From NCBI GenBank assembly GCA_005878095.1, contig VBNH01000053.1:1-34633 (forward strand): a stretch of 34,633 bases of DNA. Reading direction: 5' to 3'. Of this stretch, positions 1-8,895 are shown in pieces. Source of the DNA: Gammaproteobacteria bacterium. GTDB taxonomy: Bacteria; Pseudomonadota; Gammaproteobacteria; Steroidobacterales; Steroidobacteraceae. The notes beneath the pieces were generated by a model, which saw only the letters and a list, made by a program, of their open reading frames with translations, was not told where the DNA came from and ran no database searches. Position 1 is the first letter of the stretch. Each line of letters opens with the position of its first letter. Both the position numbers and the translations under genes were made by a program.

Positions 1-1
1 G

Positions 2-214
2 CGCATCCAGGTGGGCATGGTGGGCATCAACATACCGATTCCGGTGCCCATGGCGTGGCACGGGTTCGGCGGCTGGAAGGGGAGCCTGTTCGGCGATACC
101 CACGCCTACGGCGAGGAAGGCGTGCGCTTCTACACGCGGCAGAAATCCATCATGCAGCGCTGGCCGGAGAGCACACCCAGGGGCGCGGAATTCGCCATGC
201 CGACCGCCAAGTAG
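2..214 (+). CDS. mmsA: Methylmalonate-semialdehyde dehydrogenase (CoA-acylating), C-terminal end only
   Basis: The reading frame is open from the left edge (frame starting at base 2) and stops with TAG. The visible 70 residues read [42 protein letters not shown] and QRW, the signature C-terminus of the CoA-dependent (methyl)malonate-semialdehyde dehydrogenases of the aldehyde dehydrogenase superfamily. The family oxidatively decarboxylates methylmalonate semialdehyde to propionyl-CoA in valine degradation, or malonate semialdehyde to acetyl-CoA. The catalytic Cys and NAD-binding parts lie outside the window. It converges on dctA with 25 nt between stops. A bkd operon about 10 kb away handles an earlier step of the same valine pathway, but the two are not one transcription unit. 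Confidence 0.9.
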   Translation, partial: RIQVGMVGINIPIPVPMAWHGFGGWKGSLFGDTHAYGEEGVRFYTRQKSIMQRWPESTPRGAEFAMPTAK

Positions 215-239
215 CGCGGCGCCAGGTACCGCGAACGCG

Positions 240-1535
240 CTAAGCGTGCGATGAGCCGGGCTGCCCGGCGCTGACGGCCGGCGGTGCGCTGAGGCCCGAG
301 CGCAGCGCCGCATCGTCCACCCCGCCGCACCATTTCGCGACCACGATGGTCGCCACGGCGTTGCCGATGAGATTGGTCAGCGCCCGCGCTTCCGACATGA
401 AGCGGTCGATGCCCAGAATCAGCGCCAATCCCGCGACCGGCACGTGCCCGACCGCCGAGAGCGATGCGGCCAGCACGATGAAGCCGCTGCCGGTCACCCC
501 GGCGGCGCCTTTGGAGGTGAGCAGCAGTACGGCGAGCAGCATCCCCTGGTGCCACAGATCGAGCGGCGTATTGGTCGCCTGCGCGATGTAGAGCGCCGCC
601 ATGGTCAGATAGATCGAGGTGCCGTCGAGGTTGAAGGAATAACCGGCGGGGATCACCAGCCCGACGATGGACTTGCGCACGCCCAGGTCCTCCAGCTTCG
701 CGAGCATGCGCGGCAGCACCGTCTCGGAGGACGAGGTCCCCAGCACGATGAACAGCTCCTCGCGAATGTAGCGCATGACGGCGAGCACCGAGAACCCATG
801 GAGCCTGGCGATCGCACCCAGCACCACCAGGATGAACAGCACGCAGGTGAGGTAGAAACAGCCCATGAGGCGGGCGAGCGCGACCAGCGATTGCGGCCCA
901 TAGCGGCCGACCGTGAAGGCCATGGCGCCGAACGCGCCGAGGGGTGCCAGCCGCATCACAAAGCTGACCATGGTGAACAGCACCTGCCCGGTTTTCTCGA
1001 TCAGCTGGAACACCGGGTTGGTGCGCCCGCCCACCACATGCAATGCGAAGCCGAACAGGATCGCCAGCAGCAGGGTCTGCAGGATGTCCCCACTGGCGAA
1101 GGCCCCGAAGAAGGTTGCGGGAATAATGTTGAGGAGGAATTCAGTCACGGTGCCGATCCCGCCCGGCGTGGCGTACTGGGCAATGGCGTGGGTGTCGAGT
1201 GTGGCCGGATCGGCGTTGACTCCCACGCCGGGCTTGAGCACGTTCACCACCAGCAGCCCTATGAGCAGCGCGAAACTGGTCACGAGCTCGAAGTACACGA
1301 GCGCCAGGCCACCCGCCTTGCCCACGTCCCGCAGCTTCGCCATCCCGGCGATGCCGGTGACCACGGTGCAGAAGATGATCGGCGCGATGAGCAGCCGGAT
1401 GAGTTTTATGAAGCCATCCCCGAGAGGCTTCAGGCTCTGCGCCAGGTGCGGCCAGAAGATACCGAGCAGCACACCCGCCGCAATGGCGACGAGCACCTGG
1501 AAGTACAGTGTCCGCCAGACTCCGGCACGGCGCAT
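240..1535 (-). CDS. dctA: C4-dicarboxylate:cation symporter, DctA type (DAACS family)
   Basis: An integral inner-membrane symporter of 431 residues, the usual length of DctA/GltP proteins, which take up succinate, fumarate and malate (some relatives glutamate) with H+ or Na+. Family signatures are present in order: the serine-rich re-entrant loop [10 protein letters not shown] near 266-275, NLDGTSIY near 303-310, [12 protein letters not shown] near 341-352 and [18 protein letters not shown] near 375-392, which carries substrate-contacting Asp/Arg/Asn residues. Repeated hydrophobic segments run throughout. It lies 72 nt downstream of aceA on the same strand, so co-transcription with the glyoxylate-shunt genes is plausible and metabolically sensible. 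The ribosome-binding region is an uninterrupted run of eight G six bases before ATG. Substrate is inferred; a glutamate/aspartate carrier is the alternative. Confidence 0.9.
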   Translation of the reverse strand: MRRAGVWRTLYFQVLVAIAAGVLLGIFWPHLAQSLKPLGDGFIKLIRLLIAPIIFCTVVTGIAGMAKLRDVGKAGGLALVYFELVTSFALLIGLLVVNVLKPGVGVNADPATLDTHAIAQYATPGGIGTVTEFLLNIIPATFFGAFASGDILQTLLLAILFGFALHVVGGRTNPVFQLIEKTGQVLFTMVSFVMRLAPLGAFGAMAFTVGRYGPQSLVALARLMGCFYLTCVLFILVVLGAIARLHGFSVLAVMRYIREELFIVLGTSSSETVLPRMLAKLEDLGVRKSIVGLVIPAGYSFNLDGTSIYLTMAALYIAQATNTPLDLWHQGMLLAVLLLTSKGAAGVTGSGFIVLAASLSAVGHVPVAGLALILGIDRFMSEARALTNLIGNAVATIVVAKWCGGVDDAALRSGLSAPPAVSAGQPGSSHA

Positions 1536-1541
1536 ATCGCG

Positions 1542-1549
1542 CCCCCCCC
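1542..1549 (-). promoter_or_regulatory. G8 homopolymer acting as ribosome-binding site of dctA
   Basis: On the minus strand eight consecutive G residues sit six bases upstream of the dctA ATG, where a Shine-Dalgarno should be. No other purine-rich site is nearby. A tract of this kind can lose or gain a base by slippage, which would change spacing to the start codon rather than the reading frame. Confidence 0.5.
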
Positions 1550-1579
1550 GAAAACTGCCGGACGCTAGCCTACCGCGTC

Positions 1580-1607
1580 CGCGGCGCGCCTGTCCGCTCG
1601 CGCCGCG
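1580..1607 (-). other. Stem-loop directly after the aceA stop codon
   Basis: Perfect 9-bp arms (CGCGGCGCG at 1580-1588 and CGCGCCGCG at 1599-1607) enclose a 10-nt loop and abut the aceA stop codon. No T-run follows in the direction of transcription, so it is not a textbook intrinsic terminator. It could protect the 3' end of aceBA mRNA or attenuate read-through into dctA. Confidence 0.4.
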
Positions 1608-2909
<1,302 letters not shown>

Positions 2910-2937
2910 GGACCTGGTGCACCTCTCGCGCCCGCGT

Positions 2938-2969
2938 TGGTCAGCTCAGCAGCTGGTCAGCTCAGCAGC
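2938..2969. repeat. 16-bp perfect tandem duplication spanning the aceB stop codon
   Basis: The unit TGGTCAGCTCAGCAGC occurs twice head to tail (2938-2953, 2954-2969). The copy nearer aceB encodes the last residues and the TGA stop; the second copy lies in the aceB-aceA spacer. It looks like a recent slippage duplication that left the protein unchanged. Confidence 0.85.
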
Positions 2970-4582
2970 TCATAAGCCGGGAGCGTCAGGAATTCGTCGA
3001 AGGTCTCGCTCTTGGTCATTTGCTCGAACAGCCGCGCCGCCGTCGGAAACACACCGTGGGCGAGCCGCGCCGCGCCGACCTCGTCGTGGATGCGGTCGAG
3101 CTCCGCGCCGAGCAGCCGATCGAAGCGCTCCACCGTCACCGGCTGTCCGTCGCTGGTGCGCGCGCCGTGGCGCAGCCATTGCCACAGCTGCGCGCGGCAG
3201 ATCTCCGCGGTCGCCGCATCCTCCATGAGGTGATACAGCGGCACACAGCCGTTGCCGCGCAACCACGCCTCGAGGTACTGCACGCCGACGCGGATGCAGG
3301 CGCGCAGGCCGCCCTCGGTGATCTCGCCCTCGGGCACCGTGAGCAGATCCCGAGGCGTCACGTTCACCTCCGCGCGCAGCGCGCCGAGCTGGTTCGGTCC
3401 GGGCATGAGCGCGTCAAACGGCTCGCGGGCGATCTGCGCCAGCCCTGGATGCGCGATCCAGGTGCCGTCGTGCCCGGCGCGCGCCTCGCGCAGCTTGTCG
3501 GCCCGCACGCGCGCCATCGCGGCCTCATTCGCCTGCGGGTCATCGCGGATCGGAATCTGCGCCGCCATGCCGCCCATGGCGTGCGCGCCGCGCCGGTGGC
3601 AGGTCTTGATGAGCAGGTCCACGTAGGACTTGAGGAAATGACGGTCCATGGTCAGGGTGGCGCGATCGGGCAGCAGGAACTCGCCGCGGTTCCGGAATTT
3701 CTTGATGAAGCTGAAGATGTAGTCCCAGCGCCCGCAGTTGAGCCCGGCGGAGTGCTCGCGCAGCTCGTAGAGAATCTCGTCCATTTCAAACGCCGCCAGC
3801 ACGGTCTCGATGAGCACCGTCGCCTTGATCGTGCCGCGCGCGATACCGAGCGCCTCCTGCGCTGCGAGGAACACCTCGTTCCACAGCCGCGCCTCCAGAT
3901 GGCTCTCGATCTTGGGCAGATAGAAATACGGCCCGGTGCCGCGCCGCGCGAGCGCCTCGTGGTTATTGGCGAGAAATAACGCGAAGTCACACAGCGCCCC
4001 GGACACGGTCTCGCCGTTGATGCGCAGGTGCTTCTCCGGCAGGTGCCAGCCTCGCGGCCGCACGATGAGGGTGGCGGTGTGCTCGGCCAGCCGGTAGACC
4101 CTGCCGGTGGCGGGGTCTTCGTAACTGATGGTGCGGCGCACGGCGTCGTTGAGATTCACCTGGCCGCGGATCACGTTTTCCCAGGTGGGGGAGCAGGAGT
4201 CCTCGAAGTCCGCCATGAAGGCGCGCACCGGCGCGTTCAGGGCGTTGATGACCATCTTGCGATCCACGGGGCCGGTGATCTCCACGCGCCGGTCGGCGAG
4301 GTCCGCGGGCACCGGGGCGATGCGCCAGTCGCCGGCGCGCACCGCGGCAGTGTCCGCCAGAAACTCCGGCAACGCCCCGTCATCGAGCAGCGCCTGGCGC
4401 TGCGCGCGCGCGTTGAGCAACTCGAGGCGCCGTGCATTGAAGCGCCGGTGCAGGCTCGCCAGCAGCTGCAGCGCCAGTGGCGTCAGCACCTCTTCCGAGC
4501 GCTCGACCCTCGGTCCCAGGACCTCGAGCTTCGGTCCGGTCGGTTCGCGCGAATACAGCCGCGCCTGGCTCTCGGCGTTCAT
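2957..4582 (-). CDS. aceB: Malate synthase A
   Basis: Condenses glyoxylate with acetyl-CoA to malate, completing the glyoxylate shunt. The protein is 541 residues from the preferred ATG; AceB-type (isoform A) enzymes are about 530-550, whereas isoform G is over 700. Conserved stretches include VDRKMVINALN-like segment, FMADFEDSCSPTWEN, VRPRGWHLPEKH (substrate Arg), CGRWDYIFSFIKKF, MGGMAAQIPI and LYHLMEDAATAEI, which carries the catalytic Asp. An in-frame GTG eight codons upstream is possible, but the ATG fits better because TATGCT lies exactly six bases before it, consistent with a leaderless message and the absence of a Shine-Dalgarno. It is the first gene of aceB-aceA(-dctA) and is divergent from an XRE-type regulator. 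Confidence 0.96.
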   Translation of the reverse strand: MNAESQARLYSREPTGPKLEVLGPRVERSEEVLTPLALQLLASLHRRFNARRLELLNARAQRQALLDDGALPEFLADTAAVRAGDWRIAPVPADLADRRVEITGPVDRKMVINALNAPVRAFMADFEDSCSPTWENVIRGQVNLNDAVRRTISYEDPATGRVYRLAEHTATLIVRPRGWHLPEKHLRINGETVSGALCDFALFLANNHEALARRGTGPYFYLPKIESHLEARLWNEVFLAAQEALGIARGTIKATVLIETVLAAFEMDEILYELREHSAGLNCGRWDYIFSFIKKFRNRGEFLLPDRATLTMDRHFLKSYVDLLIKTCHRRGAHAMGGMAAQIPIRDDPQANEAAMARVRADKLREARAGHDGTWIAHPGLAQIAREPFDALMPGPNQLGALRAEVNVTPRDLLTVPEGEITEGGLRACIRVGVQYLEAWLRGNGCVPLYHLMEDAATAEICRAQLWQWLRHGARTSDGQPVTVERFDRLLGAELDRIHDEVGAARLAHGVFPTAARLFEQMTKSETFDEFLTLPAYELLS

Positions 4583-4588
4583 CAGGTG

Positions 4589-4594
4589 AGCATA
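4589..4594 (-). promoter_or_regulatory. -10-like hexamer for a leaderless aceB transcript
   Basis: TATGCT on the minus strand ends six bases before the aceB ATG, the spacing expected if transcription starts at or next to the start codon. No clear -35 is seen. One of several sites with the same geometry in this window. Confidence 0.35.
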
Positions 4595-4612
4595 CCCCGA
4601 TTGCACGGCAAT

Positions 4613-4640
4613 TTGACTGTGGAAACTTCACACTGTTAAT
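4613..4640 (+). promoter_or_regulatory. Promoter of the aceB-divergent regulator
   Basis: TTGACT (4613-4618), a 16-bp spacer and GTTAAT (4635-4640) make a reasonable sigma-70 promoter. It would start transcription near 4647, giving a leader of about 30 nt before the GTG at 4678. This supports the GTG over the ATG at 4651, which would leave almost no leader and has no ribosome-binding site. Confidence 0.45.
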
Positions 4641-4646
4641 TTCACA
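4618..4646. promoter_or_regulatory. Candidate operator between aceB and its regulator
   Basis: TGTG (4618-4621) and CACA (4629-4632) form an interrupted dyad, and AACTTCACA (4624-4632) is echoed by AATTTCACA (4638-4646) as an 8/9 direct repeat 14 bp apart. The elements overlap the regulator's own promoter and lie about 25-55 bp upstream of the proposed aceB -10, a position suited to joint control of both directions. Binding is inferred only from position and symmetry. Confidence 0.35.
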
Positions 4647-4677
4647 TGTCATGCACACCGTGCAGAGGGGCCAAGCT

Positions 4678-6225
4678 GTGCCTGAGCTGTTGCGCAAGGG
4701 CCATTTTCTCGGCGCCAAATTACGCGCGGTACGCAAGCGCAACGGCCTGACCCTGGAGGAGCTGTCGGTGCGCTGTATCCAGCGCGACTCCGACATCGCG
4801 CCCTCGGTCTCCTACCTGAGCATGATCGAGAGCGGCAAGCGCACCCCCTCCCGGGAGCTGCTCGAGCTTCTGGCCGCGGTGTTTCAGCGTACCCCGGCGT
4901 GGTTCCTGGACGAGAGCGCGGATTTCGAGCTGCCGGCGCCGGTCCCCGGAGGCGCCACCGCACGCGTCCCGCTCGAGCCGGCGTTCCTGTTCTCCAAGAG
5001 CCTGCTGCAGGTGGTGATACCGGAGCTGCTCGCCCAGACCGGCACCAGCGGCCGGCAGTTCGCGCACCTTCTCATCCGCTCGCATCAGGAGCTGTCGCGC
5101 AATGATTTCCCAGACCTGGAACGCGCCGCCGACAGCGTGGGCGAGCGGCGCTTCCCGCTGTCGGTCGAGGATCTGCTGCGCTTGTGCCGGCGCCACGGGC
5201 TGGAGATTCGCTGGTTCGACCGCAAGCCGGTGCTGGCGCGCGACAAGGACCGCGAGGTGCGCAGCATGGTGCGCTCCTTCTTCCAGGCGCCGCGCGTGGT
5301 GTACGCCAACCGCGCCCTGCAGGCGGACCCCGCGCGCCTCAAGTTCGACCTCGCGGCGCACATCGCTCACAAGGTGCTGCACGGCGGAGACGGGCTGAAG
5401 TCCGCGCACGCCACGGGCGGGGAGATGGGCGGCAGCCCCGAGGGCGGCTCGAGCGCGGCCGGCATGAATGCCCAGGACGTGCTGCACGCGTGGCGCGACT
5501 TCGAGTGCAGCTTCTTTGCCGGCGCGCTGCTCGCGCCGCGCGTCCCGTTCCGGCGCTTCCTCGCGCGCGAGCGCTACCGCGTGGAAGCCGGCGCCAAGCT
5601 CGAGCTCACCCCGGCGGTGGTGATGCGGCGCATGACCAAGGTGTCTCCCTATCCGTACTGGCATTTCTTCGACGCCTACCCGCCCGGATATCTGCGGGCG
5701 GTGTATCGCGGCAACGGCATACCCTTGCCCTGGGGAAACCTCGCGCAGGTGAGCGACCCATGCCCCAACTGGGCGGTGTTTCGCATGATCGATGCCGATC
5801 ATGCCGCGTGCGGCTCGCAGATCTCGGTGCTGCGCGATGGGGAGCGCTCGCTCCTGTACTGCTGTCACTCGCGCCGGGTTCATGACATGGCAGGCAACCC
5901 GCACGTGCTGTCGGTCGGCGTGGACCTGGCGCCGGCGCTCGCCTCGAACGGCGTGCCGAGCGAGCCGGTGATCGATTCGATCCTGCGGGAGTGCCTGCAC
6001 CGGCGCGGCGAAGCACGCGTTCCGAAGGCGGCCGCCCAGATGCTCGACGCGGTGGCCAAGGTACTCAACATCGCCTGGATCGGCGACGCGCTTGCCAAGC
6101 CCGCACGCATCATCTGTCCGCGCAGCAACCGCTGCCCGCGCCCAGAGCGCTGCGAGGGGGCGCGGCCCTCGCGTGCGCGCGAGATCGCGGACGTGCGCGA
6201 GGAGATCCTCGGGCGCGAGGCGTGA
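4678..6225 (+). CDS. XRE-family transcriptional regulator, ScfR/DUF3612-like, probably of the glyoxylate shunt
   Basis: A 515-residue regulator with an N-terminal helix-turn-helix of the XRE/Cro type at about residues 10-75 (LGAKLRAVRKRNGLTLEELS, then YLSMIESGKRTPSRELLELL). A long C-terminal region follows, of the kind found in short-chain fatty acyl regulators (ScfR, RamB, PrpQ) and the DUF3612 group. It carries an AHIAHKVLH stretch, a CPNWAVFRM stretch and a terminal cysteine cluster C-x6-C-x5-C. Family members sense acyl-CoA or acetate status and control acetate, propionate and glyoxylate genes. The GTG start is chosen because GAGGGG lies seven bases upstream and the promoter predicts a matching leader. 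Divergent placement from aceB suggests it controls aceBA and itself; whether it activates or represses cannot be read from sequence. Confidence 0.78.
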   Translation: MPELLRKGHFLGAKLRAVRKRNGLTLEELSVRCIQRDSDIAPSVSYLSMIESGKRTPSRELLELLAAVFQRTPAWFLDESADFELPAPVPGGATARVPLEPAFLFSKSLLQVVIPELLAQTGTSGRQFAHLLIRSHQELSRNDFPDLERAADSVGERRFPLSVEDLLRLCRRHGLEIRWFDRKPVLARDKDREVRSMVRSFFQAPRVVYANRALQADPARLKFDLAAHIAHKVLHGGDGLKSAHATGGEMGGSPEGGSSAAGMNAQDVLHAWRDFECSFFAGALLAPRVPFRRFLARERYRVEAGAKLELTPAVVMRRMTKVSPYPYWHFFDAYPPGYLRAVYRGNGIPLPWGNLAQVSDPCPNWAVFRMIDADHAACGSQISVLRDGERSLLYCCHSRRVHDMAGNPHVLSVGVDLAPALASNGVPSEPVIDSILRECLHRRGEARVPKAAAQMLDAVAKVLNIAWIGDALAKPARIICPRSNRCPRPERCEGARPSRAREIADVREEILGREA

Positions 6226-6230
6226 TGGCG

Positions 6231-6257
6231 TAAAATGCAGGCCACCACGTGGCCTGC
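6231..6257 (+). promoter_or_regulatory. TAAAAT -10-like element followed by a perfect inverted repeat
   Basis: TAAAAT (6231-6236) starts six bases after the regulator gene's last base. It is followed at once by 9-bp perfect arms GCAGGCCAC (6237-6245) and GTGGCCTGC (6249-6257) around a 3-nt loop, and then by the AAAGGA ribosome-binding site of the DUF1684 gene. The hairpin would sit at the extreme 5' end of that mRNA; as DNA it would be an operator-like palindrome at the start site. It also follows the regulator stop, but without a T-run it is a poor terminator. Confidence 0.4.
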
Positions 6258-6272
6258 GGAAAAGGATGCACC

Positions 6273-7241
6273 ATGCAGAGGGACAAGGGCGCAGGCACTG
6301 GCGCCGCGGCCGTGATGCTGCTGGGAATGATGCTGCTCGCGCCCGGAGCGTCCGCGGGCGCCGGCGGCGCGCAATCGGCCGCCGCCACCGCCGCGGATCT
6401 GCAGGCGGAGCGCAATAGCATCGATGCGTGGCGCGCCGGGCGCGTCGACCGGCTCACCAGCGACACGGGGTGGCTGACACTCACGGGACTCTTCTGGCTC
6501 AAGCAGGGTGAGAACAGCTTCGGCCGTGCCGCCGCGAACGCGCTGCTCCTCGACAACACCTCGCTCGCCGACACGGCCGGCTCATTCGTGCTGGCCGGCC
6601 GCCAGGTGCGCTTCGTCGCCGCTCCCGGCGCCGGCGTGACGCACGACGGACGGGCGGTCAGCTCGCTCGATCTCACCTCCGATGCCCAGGGTGAACCCAC
6701 GGTACTTGCCAGCGGCTCGTTGCGCTTCTTCGTCATCGAGCGCGCCGGCAATCTGGGCGTGCGCGTGCGTGACCTCGACAATCCCCGCCGCCGCAACTTC
6801 CGCGGGCTCACCTACTTCCCCGTGAGCACCGACTGGGTCTGCAACGCCCGCTTCGAGCCTTACGAGCCGACGCGCCGCCTGAAGATCGTGAACATCCTTG
6901 GCATGGAAGAGGAGACGCAGTCGCCGGGCGCGGTGATATTCACCAGGAATGGCCGCGAGTGGCGGCTCGATACCGTGCTCGAGACGCCGGGCGAGCAGGA
7001 GCTGTTCATCATGTTCGCCGACGGCACCAGTGGACGTGAGACTTACGGCGGCGGACGGTTCCTGTACATCCCGCTGCCGCAAGGCCATACGGCGCTGGTG
7101 GATTTCAACAAGGCCTTCAACCCGCCGTGCGCGCTGAACGACTTCGCGACCTGCCCGCTGCCGCCGCCGCAGAACCGCCTGAAGCTCAGGGTCGATGCGG
7201 GCGAGAAGAAGTACGCCGGCACGCCCGAGCGTCGCTCGTAA
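6273..7241 (+). CDS. Secreted DUF1684 family protein
   Basis: A 322-residue protein of the DUF1684 family, recognised by DRLTSDTGWLTLTGLFWL near the mature N-terminus, the GENSFG turn, GVRVRDLDNP, FRGLTYFPVSTDWV, the GRETYGGGRFLYIPLP segment and the nearly invariant tail FNPPCALNDFATCPLPPPQN. A signal peptide with a hydrophobic core (VMLLGMMLLAPGASAGA) precedes about residue 30, so it should be exported. Biochemical function is unknown to me; no catalytic motif is obvious. ATG at 6273 is supported by GGAAAAGG about seven bases upstream. It follows the regulator in the same direction after 47 nt but has its own -10-like element, and it converges on the lipoprotein gene with only 22 nt between stops. 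Confidence 0.85.
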   Translation: MQRDKGAGTGAAAVMLLGMMLLAPGASAGAGGAQSAAATAADLQAERNSIDAWRAGRVDRLTSDTGWLTLTGLFWLKQGENSFGRAAANALLLDNTSLADTAGSFVLAGRQVRFVAAPGAGVTHDGRAVSSLDLTSDAQGEPTVLASGSLRFFVIERAGNLGVRVRDLDNPRRRNFRGLTYFPVSTDWVCNARFEPYEPTRRLKIVNILGMEEETQSPGAVIFTRNGREWRLDTVLETPGEQELFIMFADGTSGRETYGGGRFLYIPLPQGHTALVDFNKAFNPPCALNDFATCPLPPPQNRLKLRVDAGEKKYAGTPERRS

Positions 7242-7263
7242 TCGATGGAGGTCGTGTCGGGGC

Positions 7264-8895
7264 TCAGCCTGGCTGATTGCGCCGCTGGGCGCGAATGAGC
7301 CGAATGCGCTCCATGACGCGCCGCCGCCCCTCGGGCGTCAGGGTCGTGCCCGCAGGCGCGGGCCGCGCCGCAAAGCTCGCCGCGGCGCCGGCCGCCGCTG
7401 CCGCCGCGCTGGCGGGCGGGAAGGAGATGAACGCGTCGCTGAAGAAGTGGGCATTGGGACCGGTCTGCACGTAGAAGGGCACGAAGGCGCTCGCCGTGGC
7501 GGTGAGCGCCTGGTAGTCGCCGAGAAAGAGGCCTTGGGCGTTCGCCGCCTGGCTGAGATCGAAGGGGCCGGACAGGTGCGTCTCCCTGAAGTTGACCCCG
7601 TCGCTGGAGGTGACCAGCCAGCAGTCGGTGAGGAACAGGGCTGTCGAGGACGTGTCGTTGCGCAGGTCGTAATAGGTGACGCCGATGACGCCATCGGCGC
7701 GCACGTGGATGGTCGGGGTGAAGGCCGGCACGTTGGGGTCGGCGTTGACCTCGACGGGCGTCGACCAGTGGAGTCCCCCGTCCGAGGATTGCGCCATCGC
7801 AATGCCGTCGCGCTGTCCGCTCGAGAAGCGCGAGTCCTGCCAGGCGACGTAGATGACTCCTCCGGGACCTACGCTGATCGAGGCGATGCCCGAGCCGTCG
7901 CGCACCGGCGTGCCCGAGTGCGGATCGGTGACCCCGACGGCCGTGAGGCTCGAGATGGTGGCGGGAGCGGACCAGATGGCACCGTGGTTGTTCGAGCTGA
8001 TCGCGCGCAGCAGCGCCGAGCTCGCTCCGCCCGTGTTATCGATCTCGGTGAAGATGTCGACGGCCACGCCCGTCGGCAACACCACGATCTGGTTGCCGAG
8101 AGTCTGGTTCTGCGGGCCCGGATCGTAGATGCTGCGGGCCGTCTGCCAGGTGGACCCGCCATCAGCGGTGACGGCGAAGTAGCTCGGTCCGCCAGTCGCC
8201 CCGGTTAGCCGGTCCCATACCGCGTACACATAGTTCGCGTTGGTCGGATCGGCGGTGATCGAGCCCTTGTCGTTGAAGCTGCCCGAGGCGTCCTGGATGA
8301 GCGCCTGTGGCATGCTCCAGGTCATGCCGCCGTCGGTGGAGCTCGATACCAGCATGGCGCTGGACGAGCCGGGCTGCAGGATGCCACCCGTGAAGGAGAG
8401 CGACAGGGCGTAGACCGTGCCGGCGGGCGAGACCGTGAGCCACGGGTCGCTGGCGCGCGCGTAGTCGCCGCCGCTCAACGTACTGCCGCCGGTGCAGCGT
8501 GAGAACGCCGCGTTGGTCAGCTTCCAGGTCATGCCGCCGTCGAAGGATGCGGCGAGCATCAGGCCCTGCGAGCCGCCATTGGACCAGCGGTCCTGCTGCC
8601 AGGCGGCGATCAGATTCAGGGGGCTCAGGGGATTCAGGGCGAGGGACGGCTCGACAGCCGCATCGACGTACAGAATTCCGTTCGCCGCCACGCCCTCGCA
8701 GCCCGCGCTGAAGGTCGAGAGTTGCGACACGCGCACCTGCGTGACGGAGGTGAAGGGGGGCGGAGGTGGAGGCGGCGGTGCGCTCCCTCCCCCACCGCCA
8801 CCGCACCCTGTGGCCAGCGCCAGGCCGGAGAGCGTGAGTACGGCGAGTGCGCAGCGCCCGCTCACGTGGCGATGACTGACGCGGCGAAGACTCAC
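7264..8895 (-). CDS. Secreted lipoprotein with Asp-box (BNR) sialidase-like propeller
   Basis: About 543 residues. The N-terminus has a lipoprotein signal (CALAVLTLSGLALATGC) whose lipobox Cys is followed by six Gly, Ser-Ala and eight Pro, a flexible spacer lifting the domain off the membrane. The rest has repeated Asp-box motifs SFDGGMTW, STDGGMTW, TADGGSTW and SSDGGLHW typical of six-bladed sialidase/exo-alpha-sialidase-like propellers. I do not see enough of a sialidase active site to claim glycosidase activity. The GTG at 8895 overlaps the E2 stop (GTGA), suggesting translational coupling; an alternative GTG at 8865 gives a shorter, more typical signal peptide. Neither has a clear Shine-Dalgarno. 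The frame stays open far upstream inside the E2 gene, but that extension is antisense-quality sequence in the wrong phase and was not used. Confidence 0.75.
   Translation of the reverse strand: MSLRRVSHRHVSGRCALAVLTLSGLALATGCGGGGGGSAPPPPPPPPFTSVTQVRVSQLSTFSAGCEGVAANGILYVDAAVEPSLALNPLSPLNLIAAWQQDRWSNGGSQGLMLAASFDGGMTWKLTNAAFSRCTGGSTLSGGDYARASDPWLTVSPAGTVYALSLSFTGGILQPGSSSAMLVSSSTDGGMTWSMPQALIQDASGSFNDKGSITADPTNANYVYAVWDRLTGATGGPSYFAVTADGGSTWQTARSIYDPGPQNQTLGNQIVVLPTGVAVDIFTEIDNTGGASSALLRAISSNNHGAIWSAPATISSLTAVGVTDPHSGTPVRDGSGIASISVGPGGVIYVAWQDSRFSSGQRDGIAMAQSSDGGLHWSTPVEVNADPNVPAFTPTIHVRADGVIGVTYYDLRNDTSSTALFLTDCWLVTSSDGVNFRETHLSGPFDLSQAANAQGLFLGDYQALTATASAFVPFYVQTGPNAHFFSDAFISFPPASAAAAAAGAAASFAARPAPAGTTLTPEGRRRVMERIRLIRAQRRNQPG

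Noticed and set aside
444-1568. Long open frames antisense to clear genes, e.g. 444-1568 (+), 1686-2975 (+), 3020-3979 (+), 4720-6000 (-), 13580-15151 (-), 15048-16298 (-), 17824-19275 (+), 19783-21597 (+), 24521-26413 (+)
   Set aside because: High G+C removes stop codons from non-coding frames. The translations are Arg/Ala/Gly/His-rich without recognisable domains and lie opposite genes with intact catalytic motifs.
4583-4606. GTG start eight codons upstream for malate synthase
   Set aside because: No ribosome-binding site, and TATGCT inside this stretch fits a -10 for the ATG at 4582.
7264-8895. Active sialidase/neuraminidase call for the Asp-box lipoprotein and for the propeller at 13754-14863
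   Set aside because: Asp-box repeats mark the fold only; the catalytic Arg triad and Tyr/Glu pair of sialidases could not be identified by eye.
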